Assembly (NCBI GenBank): GCA_037951105.1
Contig: JBAMJV010007240.1
Location: 1-64,000 of the forward strand
Source of the DNA: Echinarachnius parma
Taxonomy: Eukaryota > Echinodermata > Echinoidea > Clypeasteroida > Echinarachniidae
Direction: 5' to 3'
DNA length: 64,000 nt
Shown: positions 12,601 through 26,200 of the stretch, piece after piece
Layout: each line of letters starts with the position of its first letter
Numbering within the stretch: the first letter of the stretch is position 1
Notes under the pieces: model-generated
Told to the model about the DNA's origin: nothing
The model's input: the letters and a program-made list of their open reading frames with translations, nothing else
Databases searched by the model: none
Made by a program: the position numbers and the translations under genes

Positions 12601-14284
12601 GGATCTCGAGGGGAAAGAGTTAAGTAAGAAATTGACTATGTTACTTGGCTTACAGTAATTTAAAGGTAATTTTCTTCTGCTAAAACAGGTTTTCACCCCG
12701 GGAGAACGTCTTGGGAACCCAACCACCCAGCAGATGATCTTCTCCCAGATTGTCCATGACGTCTTGAGCAAGAGCTGCATCCGCATGCGCAACGGAGAGA
12801 AGAGAGCCATGACTCGACTGCTGGGTGAGAACAAACACACATACAGACAGACAGACATACACACACACACACACTCATGTGCGCACACACATACACCTCT
12901 AACATAGTCTTGGATGGATTTAATCTGAGGAAAACCTTTCTGCCTCATGTTCAAGTTCAAGTTTAAGTTTTATTTGTATTCAAATTTGCCAAGTCACAAT
13001 ACTAAACACAATTGTACAAACAAGGCATATTACAAGCTGTACCAAAAACTAATAACCATATAAACACAAAGAAACATGTGTAATATTAGTTAAATAGTAT
13101 GAAATTTTCATACAAAAATATTATACAAAAAATTGTGCTTTCCAGATGCTTCACACCAATCTATTGTTTAACCACTGAGCTATTATTATACATGTACTAT
13201 GTTGTTTGAGGTAATTTGATTGTGCTCTCCTTTGCAATTAAGCTGTAAAACCCAAATGCATTCTTATACATTCACAAACACACACATGCATGCAACAAAA
13301 AATACTTAGCACTTTTGAGTTTCAAAGAATGGATGAGCTACGTATATGCTGTGTTCTGATTAGAATGCATCCAGTATCAACCATCTTTGTAGTATTGCAA
13401 ATGCTTGCATATTTTGACTGATTCAATATAAATTGTTACTAATGATGATAATAATGATGTTCACTTATGTTGCTCAACAGTTACTGTGTTAATATGAATG
13501 GTGCAATTGGTTGGACTAATAAATTAAGGTGGCGGAAAGTACTAACATAAAACATTCTAGAAGAGCCTTGTACAGTAAATGATTTATGTTTGCCTTTCTT
13601 TTGTTAATAACATTTTGACTAATCTATCAATGATTTGCAACATTTTGGTTTTGAACAGTCTTTATGGTTTTGAAATAACAATTCTAATAACAGCACTTGG
13701 AAATCGACATATAATTTGTGTTGTTCACAATTGTGTTGATTTTGTTATTTGTTTATTTTCATTGCATTTAACCAAAAAATATTTTACTAATATGCTTCTA
13801 ACATAACAGACAAGTATGGCATCACTTTAAAGAATATTGCACAAAAGGGAGCTCATCGTAAAGAGGTGATAGAAGCAGCCAGGCAAATGCCTCTTTATTT
13901 TAGCAGATTCTTTCCAGTGCATGTGAGTAAAATAAAGGAGTATATATATGTGTATGTGTATGTATGTTTAGAAAATAATTTGTGCATGCTAAAGATTACT
14001 TGGAAAAGGATACTGGCTTTGGGCTTGAAATACAAAATATGCCCTAGCTAATAATGCCTTTAAGATATGGTGGTGGGTTTAAAATATTAACACTTCTTGC
14101 TTGCTTGTGCATACAAATTCAACTGACAGTTTGTGTATGAAGACTTATCTACCCAAAATTTGTGAACTTCTGTTAGAATGCCTAGACTATAACACCTGAA
14201 AATGATAATAATTGCTAGTGCTAATTCTGATGATGATTCTAATGACTCTGATAATGAAAATGAAGGTGATGATGATAATAATGG

Positions 14285-14318
<34 letters not shown>

Positions 14319-14331
14319 AATAGAGGTGATA

Positions 14332-14363
<32 letters not shown>

Positions 14364-14374
14364 GATAATAGAGG

Positions 14375-14415
<41 letters not shown>

Positions 14416-17400
14416 ATGATTATGATGATGGATATGGTGATGATGATGATGACTACTATAATTATAATGATGTTGACGATGATGATAATGATTTGCTTAC
14501 TAAGAATATAAGAGTAATCACAATCTCAACCAATCATTATATCTCAGGGAGGAAGGAAACAGCCAGGCTTGAAGTGGCTGTGTGTGAGTGACACCGGGAT
14601 GTACCTGGTCAAGCATGACCCTGACCCATCCAAGGACCAACTCATTGTCATGGAAACATATCGGTTAGTCATGCATCGTTGATTTTATATCACATTTGTG
14701 TGTCAAAACAGAAAATGCTGGGTAATCTTGCACTGATAACAACGTTCAACTTAAAATGAACTGCTCTGTTTTCTGTTGTTTGGAACATATTAAAACATTA
14801 ATTTGTCAGAAATTAAGCAAAGGTTTTTAGACCATTTGATTACAAAAAAGTCCATCTCAGGGCAGTATGTTGTCGGCTCTTAACATTCAAAGATGCCCTC
14901 GATAAATTCTTCCTCATTCTTGAGGGTCTGGGATTATAAAGAAATATTTACAGATTTGTTTAAAGGGGACCACCAGGCAAAGGACAACACATTATTATAT
15001 GTTTTGCTACCGTTTTGTGATATCAAATAGATACCCAACATTTTGCAAGGGGTTGTGTAATTCATAAACAAAGCAATTAATTTCCACCACTTACGGAACC
15101 ACGGCTATCTCGTGGTTCCACACGGGCCAGACATTTGCGAGTGCGCCAATGCAACTCACGCGTACGTCAATAGAATCCCGGATGATTCGTTCACTCTGCA
15201 TAGAGCGCCGCTGGCTCTGCTCGCATAATAGTCTGCGCATTCAGACTGCGTGACCGCATGGCTGAGAATGGTGATGCGTTTTCCAATTATATATTTTTTC
15301 TGAAAACATATTTTTGTGAACTTATTGAAGGAATGGAATACTAAAGATGTTACCTTTCTATAAAAAAGATAATTATTCTTGGGTGGTGGTACCCTTTAAG
15401 GTGTCTCCAAAATGATTCTTAAGCTTAAGGATCAAATGAAAAGCTACTGCACAAAATTGTTGAAGAGTATATGGGTCAGATTTTTGAAAAGTGCACTTTT
15501 AGCCATTTCCAGACCTTGAGCGCTTCTATCATTTGCTGTGTCTCACCATTAACTCTGATATACCTGTTTTGGGTCTCATATTAAAGAGAATTATTAAGGC
15601 TTTCAGAAAATGTATAGTTTTATATCATTTCAAACATTTGGTTTCATGCCACAGGACCTCAAATGTGAAAAAATAGCATAAATTGGCATTTTCCACAAAA
15701 TTATGATTTTTTTTAACCTGATAAAAAAAATATTTATCAACTTTAAAGGCATTAACGTCTATATTTTCTATCTTACATGTCTTGAGCATGTATCACATAA
15801 GAATTGGCGGTAGAGCGGCATTGATATGATCTCATGGTAAATTTCAATAGGAAAGGTCATAATAAGTGAACGTCCGTGAACATACATTAAAATCCATACA
15901 ACCAGAATTCTACTTTGTTGTCAAAACAAAAACTATTGCCAAAACTAAGGGTTGAACCCACTGAACACATTCTACAAAAATTGTTGGCTAACTACTCCTG
16001 CTCGCGGAGTAACATTTTTTTGTATGAAATTATACTGGATTTCGTCACGGACGTTCTGTCGTCTTGTATCATCACTGCTCAGCGAAGTGCATCCTAGTCA
16101 TCAATTGCTGGGGTCAGTCTGATGAACTCAATGTAGGGCCACAGTATTTTGCCTATTTGAAAACTATCTATCAAATACAATGTTTGGTTTGGGCCGAAAC
16201 TGATCTTCGTGAACGTCCGTGATGAAAACGAACGTCCGGCAAGAGTAGACCCAGAATCTGAGGCTGCTTATCTGCACGTAGACACCGGTACAGCAATTTT
16301 ATTAGGCAAGCAGCTAACCAAAAACTTATATCAGGCATTTTCGAAGCCTTTTGACAACTATTTATGATACGGACGTTCGCTCGGACGTTCGTTCACGGAC
16401 GTTCGATCATGAAAATTGTTCTAATAATGTTACCATGTTAAACGCTCACATCAAGTTGATACCGTTTGATGTTGTTAGTACATTGTTATGTCTCTCATAT
16501 CCCATATGGATTTATTTCCTGCAAGTCATTTAACTGTAACAAACTTATAAAATGTTGTGCTCACGGACGTTCGTTCGTCATTTATGGCCCCAAAAATCTT
16601 AGTAAAAGTTCAAGTACTGGCACAATTTTTTGACAGCAGGTGCCCCTTGTGTGTGCCTTTCGACCCAGGTCACTGCCAACCACACATGAATATGTTGATT
16701 TTTAGTCACCATCACGGAGGTTCGTTTTACATTTGATCACCTTGCTTAGCTGTTTTGTAATACCCCTAGATATTATATTTACTTCTACCCGTGCAGCGTT
16801 GACATTATACTATAGGAGGGCAAACCCCAAGATTATGATTGTGCACAGGCGCAGGCCTATAAGCGAAAGAAAGCTGTTCAAAACATAATGGTAATAAGGG
16901 GGTATATGGCGCAATAACAACATTTCAACCGAAAGTCTGAGTGGAAACTGTTGCCCCACCCTCTGCAAAACTTGAGACTGTCGGCTCCTCCTCTGCTGCA
17001 GGCTTTGAGACTGTTTTCTCATCTGCCTGTCGGATTTAAGTCCAACTAAATGGCTGTATGACGCCAGTTGTTTGAAAAGAAGAGGTACATCACAAAGGTC
17101 GTCAGCTACTTGCGAGAAGATAGCTACTTGCTTTACAATATTGACTGTATTACGAAAAAGCAACGAATACATGCATACCCCTCTTCCCCCCTCAAAAAAG
17201 AAAATAAATAAATAAAATAATAATAATGATAATAATGATAATATCATAATGTATGCCTGATGTGCAAAGCTGCAATATCCAGCCCGTAAGTATGCAGATC
17301 TAGAGACAAACGCATTTATTATTATGATGACGTATGCATGGGTTTTCAAAGCATCTCTGCTTCAATCTGTTAATAGTGCCAAATTATGTGGTATCGTTTG

Positions 17401-20178
17401 AAATTATATCTAGCAAGGGATTAGATTTGTTGGACTTCTTCCATTTAATAGAGATTGTAAGATTTATGCATTATTTTGATGACTTCATCGTAATAATATA
17501 TAATATTGGCTGTTTTGTTCTTTCTTGATATATCAAAAATATTGTTTTTGCTAGGATCATTATAATATTATACAACTAAATTTCAGCTCGCGCAATATTT
17601 ATAATAAACCATTCAAGGTCAACATTGTTCTTAATTCTAATTGAAACATTAAAACCGATTGGAGGTTAACAATTAGGAAACGAGATGTGGGTCAGGAAAC
17701 TGTGGGTCGCAATTAACTATCAACGTGATTATTTGAAAGATTTAACTTTGACATATTAATGTTATAAAACAATTTATAATCTCTGCAAATTAGATTTAAA
17801 CAGTTAGGCTTTAAAATGATTGTTTTTATTATAATAATTATGCGATTGGTTTTACATTAAATTAAAATATTCTTTCTAAATATAATAATAAAATGCGATA
17901 ATAAACACATATAATATGTTTAGCGTATATATTTAGCGTAATGGTTTCTATGTCTAATATTTCTTTATACAAAAAATATATACATGTATGATCTAAAATG
18001 CAATCTATATGTATTTATTTAAGAAATAAGTTATACGAGTATATTATTTACTTTGCTCATGGATTTTGTTACCCTCAGTTTGTTTTATGTTTTGTGAAAA
18101 TGCATATTAGCAATTCAGCCATATAGCTGGAATAGATAAATATATGTATTTTCAATTAATAAACCATATACAAATTGAATCGAAATATATGTACAACATA
18201 CACAAACCAAAATAACAGTTTATATATTATGGGTCTCCCAAAGTCAAAATACATCTTTAATATATATGGCAAGGTTTGAAACGTGTGTTAGGCATATATG
18301 TTTGCACTTACGTTATGTTGGCACTTACATTTATTTCTGTAATTAATTGACTCGAGATGGGACACTTGGGTACCACTATAGGCAATTCGAGAACGTCCGT
18401 GAAATTAATACGAACGTCCGTGACATTAAGACTCATGTGAGAAACCGTATTCTGGTAACTTGAAAATGGCCTTTATTTTGATTATACATGTTATTTATGT
18501 TTGCAGAAATGTTGTAAAATCATTTATTTACAGAAGTATAGTGGCATTTCTGTTATAGAGAGCCCAACCGGGGAAAGCTGGTGTAAAATTAGGGGTTACG
18601 ATTTCCACAGGTCCACTAAGAGTGATAGTTAAGTAGCAGGCATGTCATTATAATTAATTCAGATAGCTAAAATCATATCAACTGATAAATTTATATGTTT
18701 TATATTGGTCTGGAGGAGATTCAAATAAATGTTGTCATCAATTTCTAAAAGACTGTTCAGGCAGAACGTCCGTGAAATTTATGCGAACGTCCGTGAAATT
18801 GTAATTAAAAACAATATAGTAAGAAAGAGGGACCAGGCGATTTGGAAATGCTACTTTTATATCTGACTAGGATGTATACATGGTCTCTAGCTTAAATATA
18901 ATAGGAATAGATAAAGTATTATCATCATATTGTTCTATAAGCATTAAATTAATTTAAACCAATAATAGGACTCGTTATAACGACCAGGTCCATGTAAAAA
19001 CCAAACCATTTTTAAAGGTTTATTGCAATGTTCAAGTTTGTTTCTATAATGACCCTTGTTTAAAGCCATTTACGAAGAATAGAAACTCTTTTTGATGAGA
19101 TCAGATCATTCTGCCAACATTCTTGTTTCTGGCGAACGTCCGTGAGCGATATGGGAACGTCCGTGATGAAAACTATACTCTCTTTGGTCATGTAATTATG
19201 TAATATATGATCTAGACAGCAATTGATCCTATTAACATGCACATTAAAATATCTGGTACGGGAATACGAGCGTATATAGGTGCGTTCCTAAACAATGCGG
19301 CTAAAGAAAAGCAAAGGTTCCGAATAATACATTATTTAAAAAGAAATATAACAATTCAGTAAAAGTTTGGACGTTTGTATTTTCTATTTGGCAAATAAAA
19401 CACAATCCATGTTTGGCATACAGAGAGAAGCAAGTCTTAGAAGTAAATTGTCCGAATATAAGCTGTATATGACAGAAAATAAATGAGATATATGGGTACT
19501 AAATCTATATCTACATAATCCCTCACGGACGTTCGCCTTTTGGAGATGGGTTACTTCAACAGTGAATAAAAACGGAACCACATGGAGTTTCCCAGTATAA
19601 TGGGGTACGCCTGAAAGCTAGGATTGCATGCTTTCACATTAGATAGATGTCTTTAAATACAAAAAATAAATTGAATTTTACCCTGTTTGGGCCGAAAAGT
19701 GCACTTTTCAAAATTCTGACCCATACACAAAGCAACTTTTTAATCACAATTATTGCCCCTTTGTTGTTTTCTTAAGATTCTCTGACCTGCTCAAGATTCA
19801 GCCACCAGCCAACAACCTGCTCAACATTCAGCTTCACGATGGCAGCGTTGTAACTCTCTTCACTCGCAAGGTCAGTTTTACTCATGTCTCTTGGTTTATT
19901 TGGTGGACTTATGCAAGGTGTATTCTACCTCTGTAAGATGCAAATAAGTGGTGACATTTTTTAAATAAACAAAATATATGTTTTGTCAGATAAATTCCCA
20001 AATAACAGATGGACCCTTTAAATGTTACCCCAGTAAGCAGAGATTACTGTACTGTAGTTGAGATCACAAATGACATCGTAAAATATATATTTTTCACCTT
20101 TTAATAATAAATAACACTGAGGTTTTGATCAATTCAATTGATAATCAATGAATCAATGAATCAATCAATGAATGAATG

Positions 20179-20239
<61 letters not shown>

Positions 20240-23200
20240 GCTAACCATGCTATATTGTTTTCACTGTGTAGGGTGCCCAGATCAAGAGTATGGTTGATGC
20301 ATACGTGGTGGGTCTGGAGAAGGATTCTCTGCACATGAGGGCCATCCAGGACTATGTGACACGAGATACAACCCTGCTCAGCTTCCGCAAGGGAGATATC
20401 ATCAAGGTTACCAGCAAGCTGGCAGTAGCTGATCCAGGTATGTATTTCATTGACACAATGTTATTATATTTAACTGACATTATGTGCCCAATTCACACCA
20501 GATTTTATTTCATGTGACTTTTCTGCAACTAGTTTAAATTTTACCCTATACAAATCTCTAAAAGTCTACTATGTCATATCCTTTCTTTCTGGTTGAAACA
20601 TCACCAGTTGTCATGTCATGCCATGTTGTTAATTAAAATATTCCACATTTCACACCAGTATTGTTCTTCTTTGTCACATTATATCCTTGCTGTTAAAAAA
20701 TATCCCCATTCACATCCATTCATTGCCTAATTGTGGTTTTTGCTCAATTACTGTCGTGTTTTGATTATTGAAAGTATTAATCACAATTAGATTTTAACAC
20801 AAATTAATTACATAAATATATGATCGTGTCTTCGCAAATGCAGCAAGGCCAAGTACAATTACATTTGCTCAACATCATGTGCTTCATAAGGGATTTGCAG
20901 GTAGACCACATGTTCATCACATGATCAGATTTTCTAATTGAAATTGTACATATATAGCATATACTAATATTTACAATAAGGTTCATTAAATATATGTTTT
21001 TTGTTGTTGTAAACACATACCACTTTAACCCTCTCTGTAGCTCAAATGTTGTTCATGGCTTTGTACTTTGTACCAATCTGTGTACCTTTACAGAGTTTGC
21101 TATAACAAGCATTCTCCAGAGACTCCTGCCCGAGTATTTTGGGGATCAGTCCTGAACTGGTTAATCACACTTAATTGTATTTTGTATGATTTTGTTAACA
21201 AATTCTTTGGATCATCATGTTTATTTTAATATCAGTATCTGTGTACCTTGGTCACATATTAGTTTACTTGATTAGTGTATATTTGATGGCTTTGTACTGC
21301 ATAGGTTATGATATTCTTGAACATGCTTTTTCTTTTGTTATTTTCCTTTAGAAATTCACAACAGTTTAAACATCTGAGTATCTTGCTTCCATAGTTGTAT
21401 ACCTACTAAATATCTGTTTCATGGCTAGGTACTGAAAGATGTATGTATTCATTGTTCATGCAGGTCCAATGTTCAAAACAGTCCATTATGTTTATGAATT
21501 AGCGTGAGAAATTTGTTCATTTTTAGATATATTGATTCGTGTTATTGTATAGTTTGTTTGCTCAAAATGTATTTTCAATTATTTTCATTAAGCTTGGTTT
21601 TCCCCACAAGTACCTGGGAAATTGAGTGGGCGGAATATCAATAGCAATCAATTGTTGAATTTATGCTTTTATAAGTGAACAAAATAGACGGCCAGGGATA
21701 CACGTTTGTCATTCATTTTTAATTGCTTTGCTGCTGCCTTTGTTATGTACCTCGAGATAGGATCATTCCATTGGTTGGCTGATTGCCATAGTGTGAATTT
21801 CAGGTCAGCATCATTGTTATTTCTTTGGTTATGTCTAGTTGTTGGTTTTGCCACCATCTCTGTTGCGTATTCTGCGATATGATTTGCCATTGGTTGGGCG
21901 ATTGCCAACGGTGGTTATATCCAGGTACCAAAAAGAATTTGGCGGCAGCGCCCAACAGCCCAGATGGTGGGTCAGAAGGCTGGTGTCTCATAATTTCTAC
22001 CAATCGTCTCCAACTAAGGAGCTTTATTTTATATTCGGGTTGCATATATTTATTAAGGAATATGTCATTTACTTTCAAAATGAGGTGAGTTTGTCAAATT
22101 TTGCATGTTTATAATATTTGTGTTAATTTGTATACTAAACAGTTGTGTGGCCTGACTGCATTGGCTGTACAAAATGAAATGTCAACCTCTTGAGCAGAAC
22201 ATTTACAAATTTGATTCATGTTTAATTTGATATGTTTTGCCTCATGTAATCTCACAATAATTTGAAAGAGCTTTTTTGCATACGTACTTAGACCTATTGG
22301 ATTATTTGTTATGTTAGGTGCGCCTTATACACACACAGGTACAGCCAAAAAAATATACATATTTATATTTTTTAGAATTTTGTTTGGGGGACACCCTGTA
22401 GTCATGTTCAATGCATATTACACTGGTCTAGGACATGACAAGAGCTTGATGTGAGGGAAACATTTATCAACTTATACCTTTTTCCTACATAAATGATAGT
22501 GGTTAGCAAAACAAAATACAAGTTTTTTAAGCAGCAAGTACACTGCTACTAATTGATTATTTAAATGTTCATGAGTAGCAGCACTCATTTAATATTCAAT
22601 TTTCTAACCAGTGGTTATACATTTTTCTCATTAAAAAAAGTTATTAATGAATTTAGTATTTTGCATATTTAATGAGCATTTTTATCTAATGAATATTCAT
22701 GAGCAACAGTGTTATTGCTCAATAAATGTGCAATTTTTGTAATAACCACTGTTTTATTTGAGAAAATATACATGTTGATGAATGCTACATTAAACATTAA
22801 GCACTTGTTATGCCCTAGAACAGTGATGTTAGCATTCCAACAGCACTACAGGGTGACTAAAACAAATACAGGGTGTCTTTAAAATTATTTGTTTTTGTGT
22901 TGTTTTTTTTTTTTTTTTTTTTTTTTAGAAAGTTGGGGGTGCGCCTTATACACGAGTGCGCCTTATGCACGGAGTTTTACTGTACATAACATAGATTTAC
23001 TGATTGTAGAAAATGAATGTTTTACTTTCTTTAGTCATTTCATTAGCAATTTAATCCCTAAAATACCCAAAAGAACTCTTGTCAATTATAAAAGAGTCCC
23101 TGTAAGTATTACTATTGTAAATATACTCTTCCAGCAACAGCTGAAATCCCTCAATTCAGAAAAAAAAAAAATCCTACTGGCTACACCCTATCCCCACGCA

Positions 23201-26200
23201 TGGTGGCGCATACCCATCCTGCCAGTATAACACTGGAACTATTGATTTATAATTTGCATACACCCACTGACCTAAATCAACCATGAAGAGAAACAGAAAA
23301 ATGACACTTATGTGTGCTACATAATCATACACATTCCTGGATGACATAGGGTGTATTTAACAGCCAAACTGAACAGCATTTTCAAATGTGTATCGGGATA
23401 GTTTTCATCCAGGGAATCAGTGATGCAGCTCGATCATGCTAGGGGGTAGGATAGGCATTCTCTTTGTTTGTCTTTATTTTCACAAATGTTTACCTTATAT
23501 TTTTGTATTGTTTTTGTCAAGTTATTGGGGGGGGGGGGGGGGGGAGCACACCTGTCATCCGGGAGCACCAGGCTCCCTCTCAAATCATTATTATGTAAAC
23601 ACATTTTTACTTTTTGTTGCATTGAAACAAAGATTTATACCTATCATATCATTTTCCTACCCTGTGTACATACAAAAAGATTTTGCTCCCATACTAACTG
23701 GATTACAAACATCTTTGACAAGTATTAATTCTACTCTTTCTTTTGAATGCATTTGTGCACATAGTAAAAAGAATACTCAAACTTTGTAGGTAAATAATAT
23801 TGAGCATTGGCTAAATGTTTTGGGGCAAAGATTTACAGTATGAAACTTGTTTAAAATGTTCACAGAGTTCTTTTTATTCAAAATACCCTGATATAATAAT
23901 AATATACGATGAGTAATGGTATCAATTCAAAATAATTTCCATTTATACATGTATAATATGAAAATTGGTAAAGTACGTAAACTTTATTATTTTTTGCGTA
24001 TAAACCCTTCACTTGATATCACATGTATACTAAAGAGAAGATGTAAAAAACATATGATAACCCACCCTTGAAAGTGTACTAAATTGTCTCGTGCATTTTA
24101 CATTATCATCATATTGTTGATTGTCCTAAAAAGAATGACAATATAGCACTTTCCTGAAACAAACTTTTTTTGTTTTCTTACATATATATAGACCATTTTC
24201 AGCACCCTTTCTTTTCCCTTAATTATATACTGCATTACTGATCAAGGCCACTTTGAAATTTACTGATCAACCCCACTTTGAAATTTTTCCAACGGAAAAA
24301 AGTGCGCCTTATACATGGAGTTTTACTACAGGACAAATGAGCATAATTTTGCTATATCTATTCTCCATAATAGGATCTAGCCTGAGTATTTGAGTATTTT
24401 CAAGACCATCCTGGATTAAAGTGATCCATCAACTTTGTTAAATAAAGAAAAATTATTTTATTTTTTACATTGCCCTTGTTCTTTGGTGTCTAGCTTATTG
24501 TTACAGAAGAATGAAATCAGTTTTGATTTTTCTTTTACTAGGTAACAGTGTTTTTTTATGCCTCTGCAACAAAGTGGCCGGAGGCTTTATGTTTTCAGGG
24601 TGTACATGCGTTTGTATGTCTGTGTTTGTCTGTACATACATCCCGTTTTTGTTATCGCAATATCTCAAGAACCGGTGGATGGATTTCCACCAAACTTGAT
24701 ACATATATGTATCTTGAAAAGCCAATGATCTGATTAAATTTTTGGGTCATGAGGTCAAAGGTCAAAGGTTACAGGGCTTATTATATATGCGAAAAAAGCT
24801 TGTTATCGCAATATCTCAAGATCCAATTAATTAATTGTCACCAAACTTGGTACCTGTATGTATCTTGAGGAACCAATGAACTGATTAGATTTAAAGGGTC
24901 GCTAGCAGGTCAATGGTCAAAGGTGACTCCATTCATATAAATCGCGCAATGGCGGAGGCATCCATTTTGACTGCGTGCAGTCGAAGATCCATCTAGTTTT
25001 TCTATGAAATCTTCACACTTCATTCAGTAGAGCCTTTCATAATGAAATCAATATGATGAAGTCTCAAATATAACTTTTGGAAAACCCCTATGAATTTAAT
25101 GGATCACTTAATTATTGTTGTTATGATTATGGTTCTTATTATCAATGATAATATTCCTTTTTAGGATGGCTGTTTGGCATGCTGGAGGGGCGATCAGGGC
25201 TGTTCCCCAAGGAGTTTGTTGTGCCTGCACCAGGCCCCCAGACACTCAAACAGATCAAGGTAGGTTACTGGAGTGTGTGCGTGTGTTAGTATGTTTGTGG
25301 GTATGGGTGTGTTTGAGTTTGTGCATATCAACCGATGACTAACGTCTGAAAACACACTCATCGAGTGATGACAAGTGCAAATCATTTTCTAGTTCTGATG
25401 ATTTTAGTCATTATAGAAACTATATCAGCATGTACATTTGTTGTCAGGTTTTATTTTTTCATATAAATTATCTTTCAGTAGAAAAAAGATTACATACTGT
25501 ATGACTCATATGTCAAATGTCATCCCGACATCTTCATGAACATGTAAAATTATAGTAAATTCATTATTTTTCCTATTAGTAAGCATGCATCATGAAAACA
25601 AGCACCGCGTAATATAACTATTATTTTGTTATTTCCTTTCTTCTATTTCAATGTATGCATCATGCATGAATGTTAATTGAAGCATTAACAAAATGTGTTT
25701 CTTTAGGATATACTGTAATGATTCAATAATGATCAATTACTGGCAAAACAAACCCCTCACAAAAGTTTCGCAATTCAAGTTTGGGCATTGATATTTCTCC
25801 TATTAATTCATTACTGTTCATTAATTTGGTATCATATTGGAAAGCTTGTTTTCCCCCCTTTACGTTGATATGACATTTGTTATGAATATTTTATCATGGA
25901 ATGTGCATGACACCGAATATGGGGCAAAGTCAAAAGTGAAATGTTGCAAAATGCATCAATATTGTCAACATTGTGCCCTCCTTTTGTTGGGAGAATAAAG
26001 TGTTCTGAATGATGTTGAGGCGGACATGCATGAATGTCAATGGTGTACTATTATCCTTTTCTTTGGAGGATGAATTTTGTCTTTTGATTTTGAGGTGGTC
26101 CACTTTAACAGGGCAGCAACTTAATTTGGGGGATCACGGGATTTGATTGCGCAAGCCTTTTGGACATTCGATAACATAGACAAATGGCACTCGGTAAAAT

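Larger units (their letters stand above)
15400..19770. mobile_element. Putative ~4.3 kb inverted-repeat element carrying the GAACGTCCGTGA motif cluster
   Basis: TATGGGTCAGATTTTTGAAA then AGTGCACTTTTAGCC at 15470-15503 is matched in inverted orientation at 19690-19726 (GGCCGAAAAGTGCACTTTTC, ATTCTGACCCATAC). Between them lie about 14 copies of GAACGTCCGTGA. No transposase is recognised; an antisense open frame at 16810-17349 has no recognisable domain. It may be one non-autonomous element or two independent repeat copies flanking unusual intron sequence. Confidence 0.5.

Noticed and set aside
12006-12627. Two open frames in intron 3
   Set aside because: They lie within or across a MITE with perfect terminal repeats and show no protein family signature.
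14202-14591. 129-codon open frame rich in Asp
   Set aside because: It is translation of the (GAT)n microsatellite inside an intron.
16810-17349. 179-codon antisense open frame within the motif-rich intron
   Set aside because: No recognisable domain, contains low-complexity stretches and no transposase motifs; chance frame is more likely.
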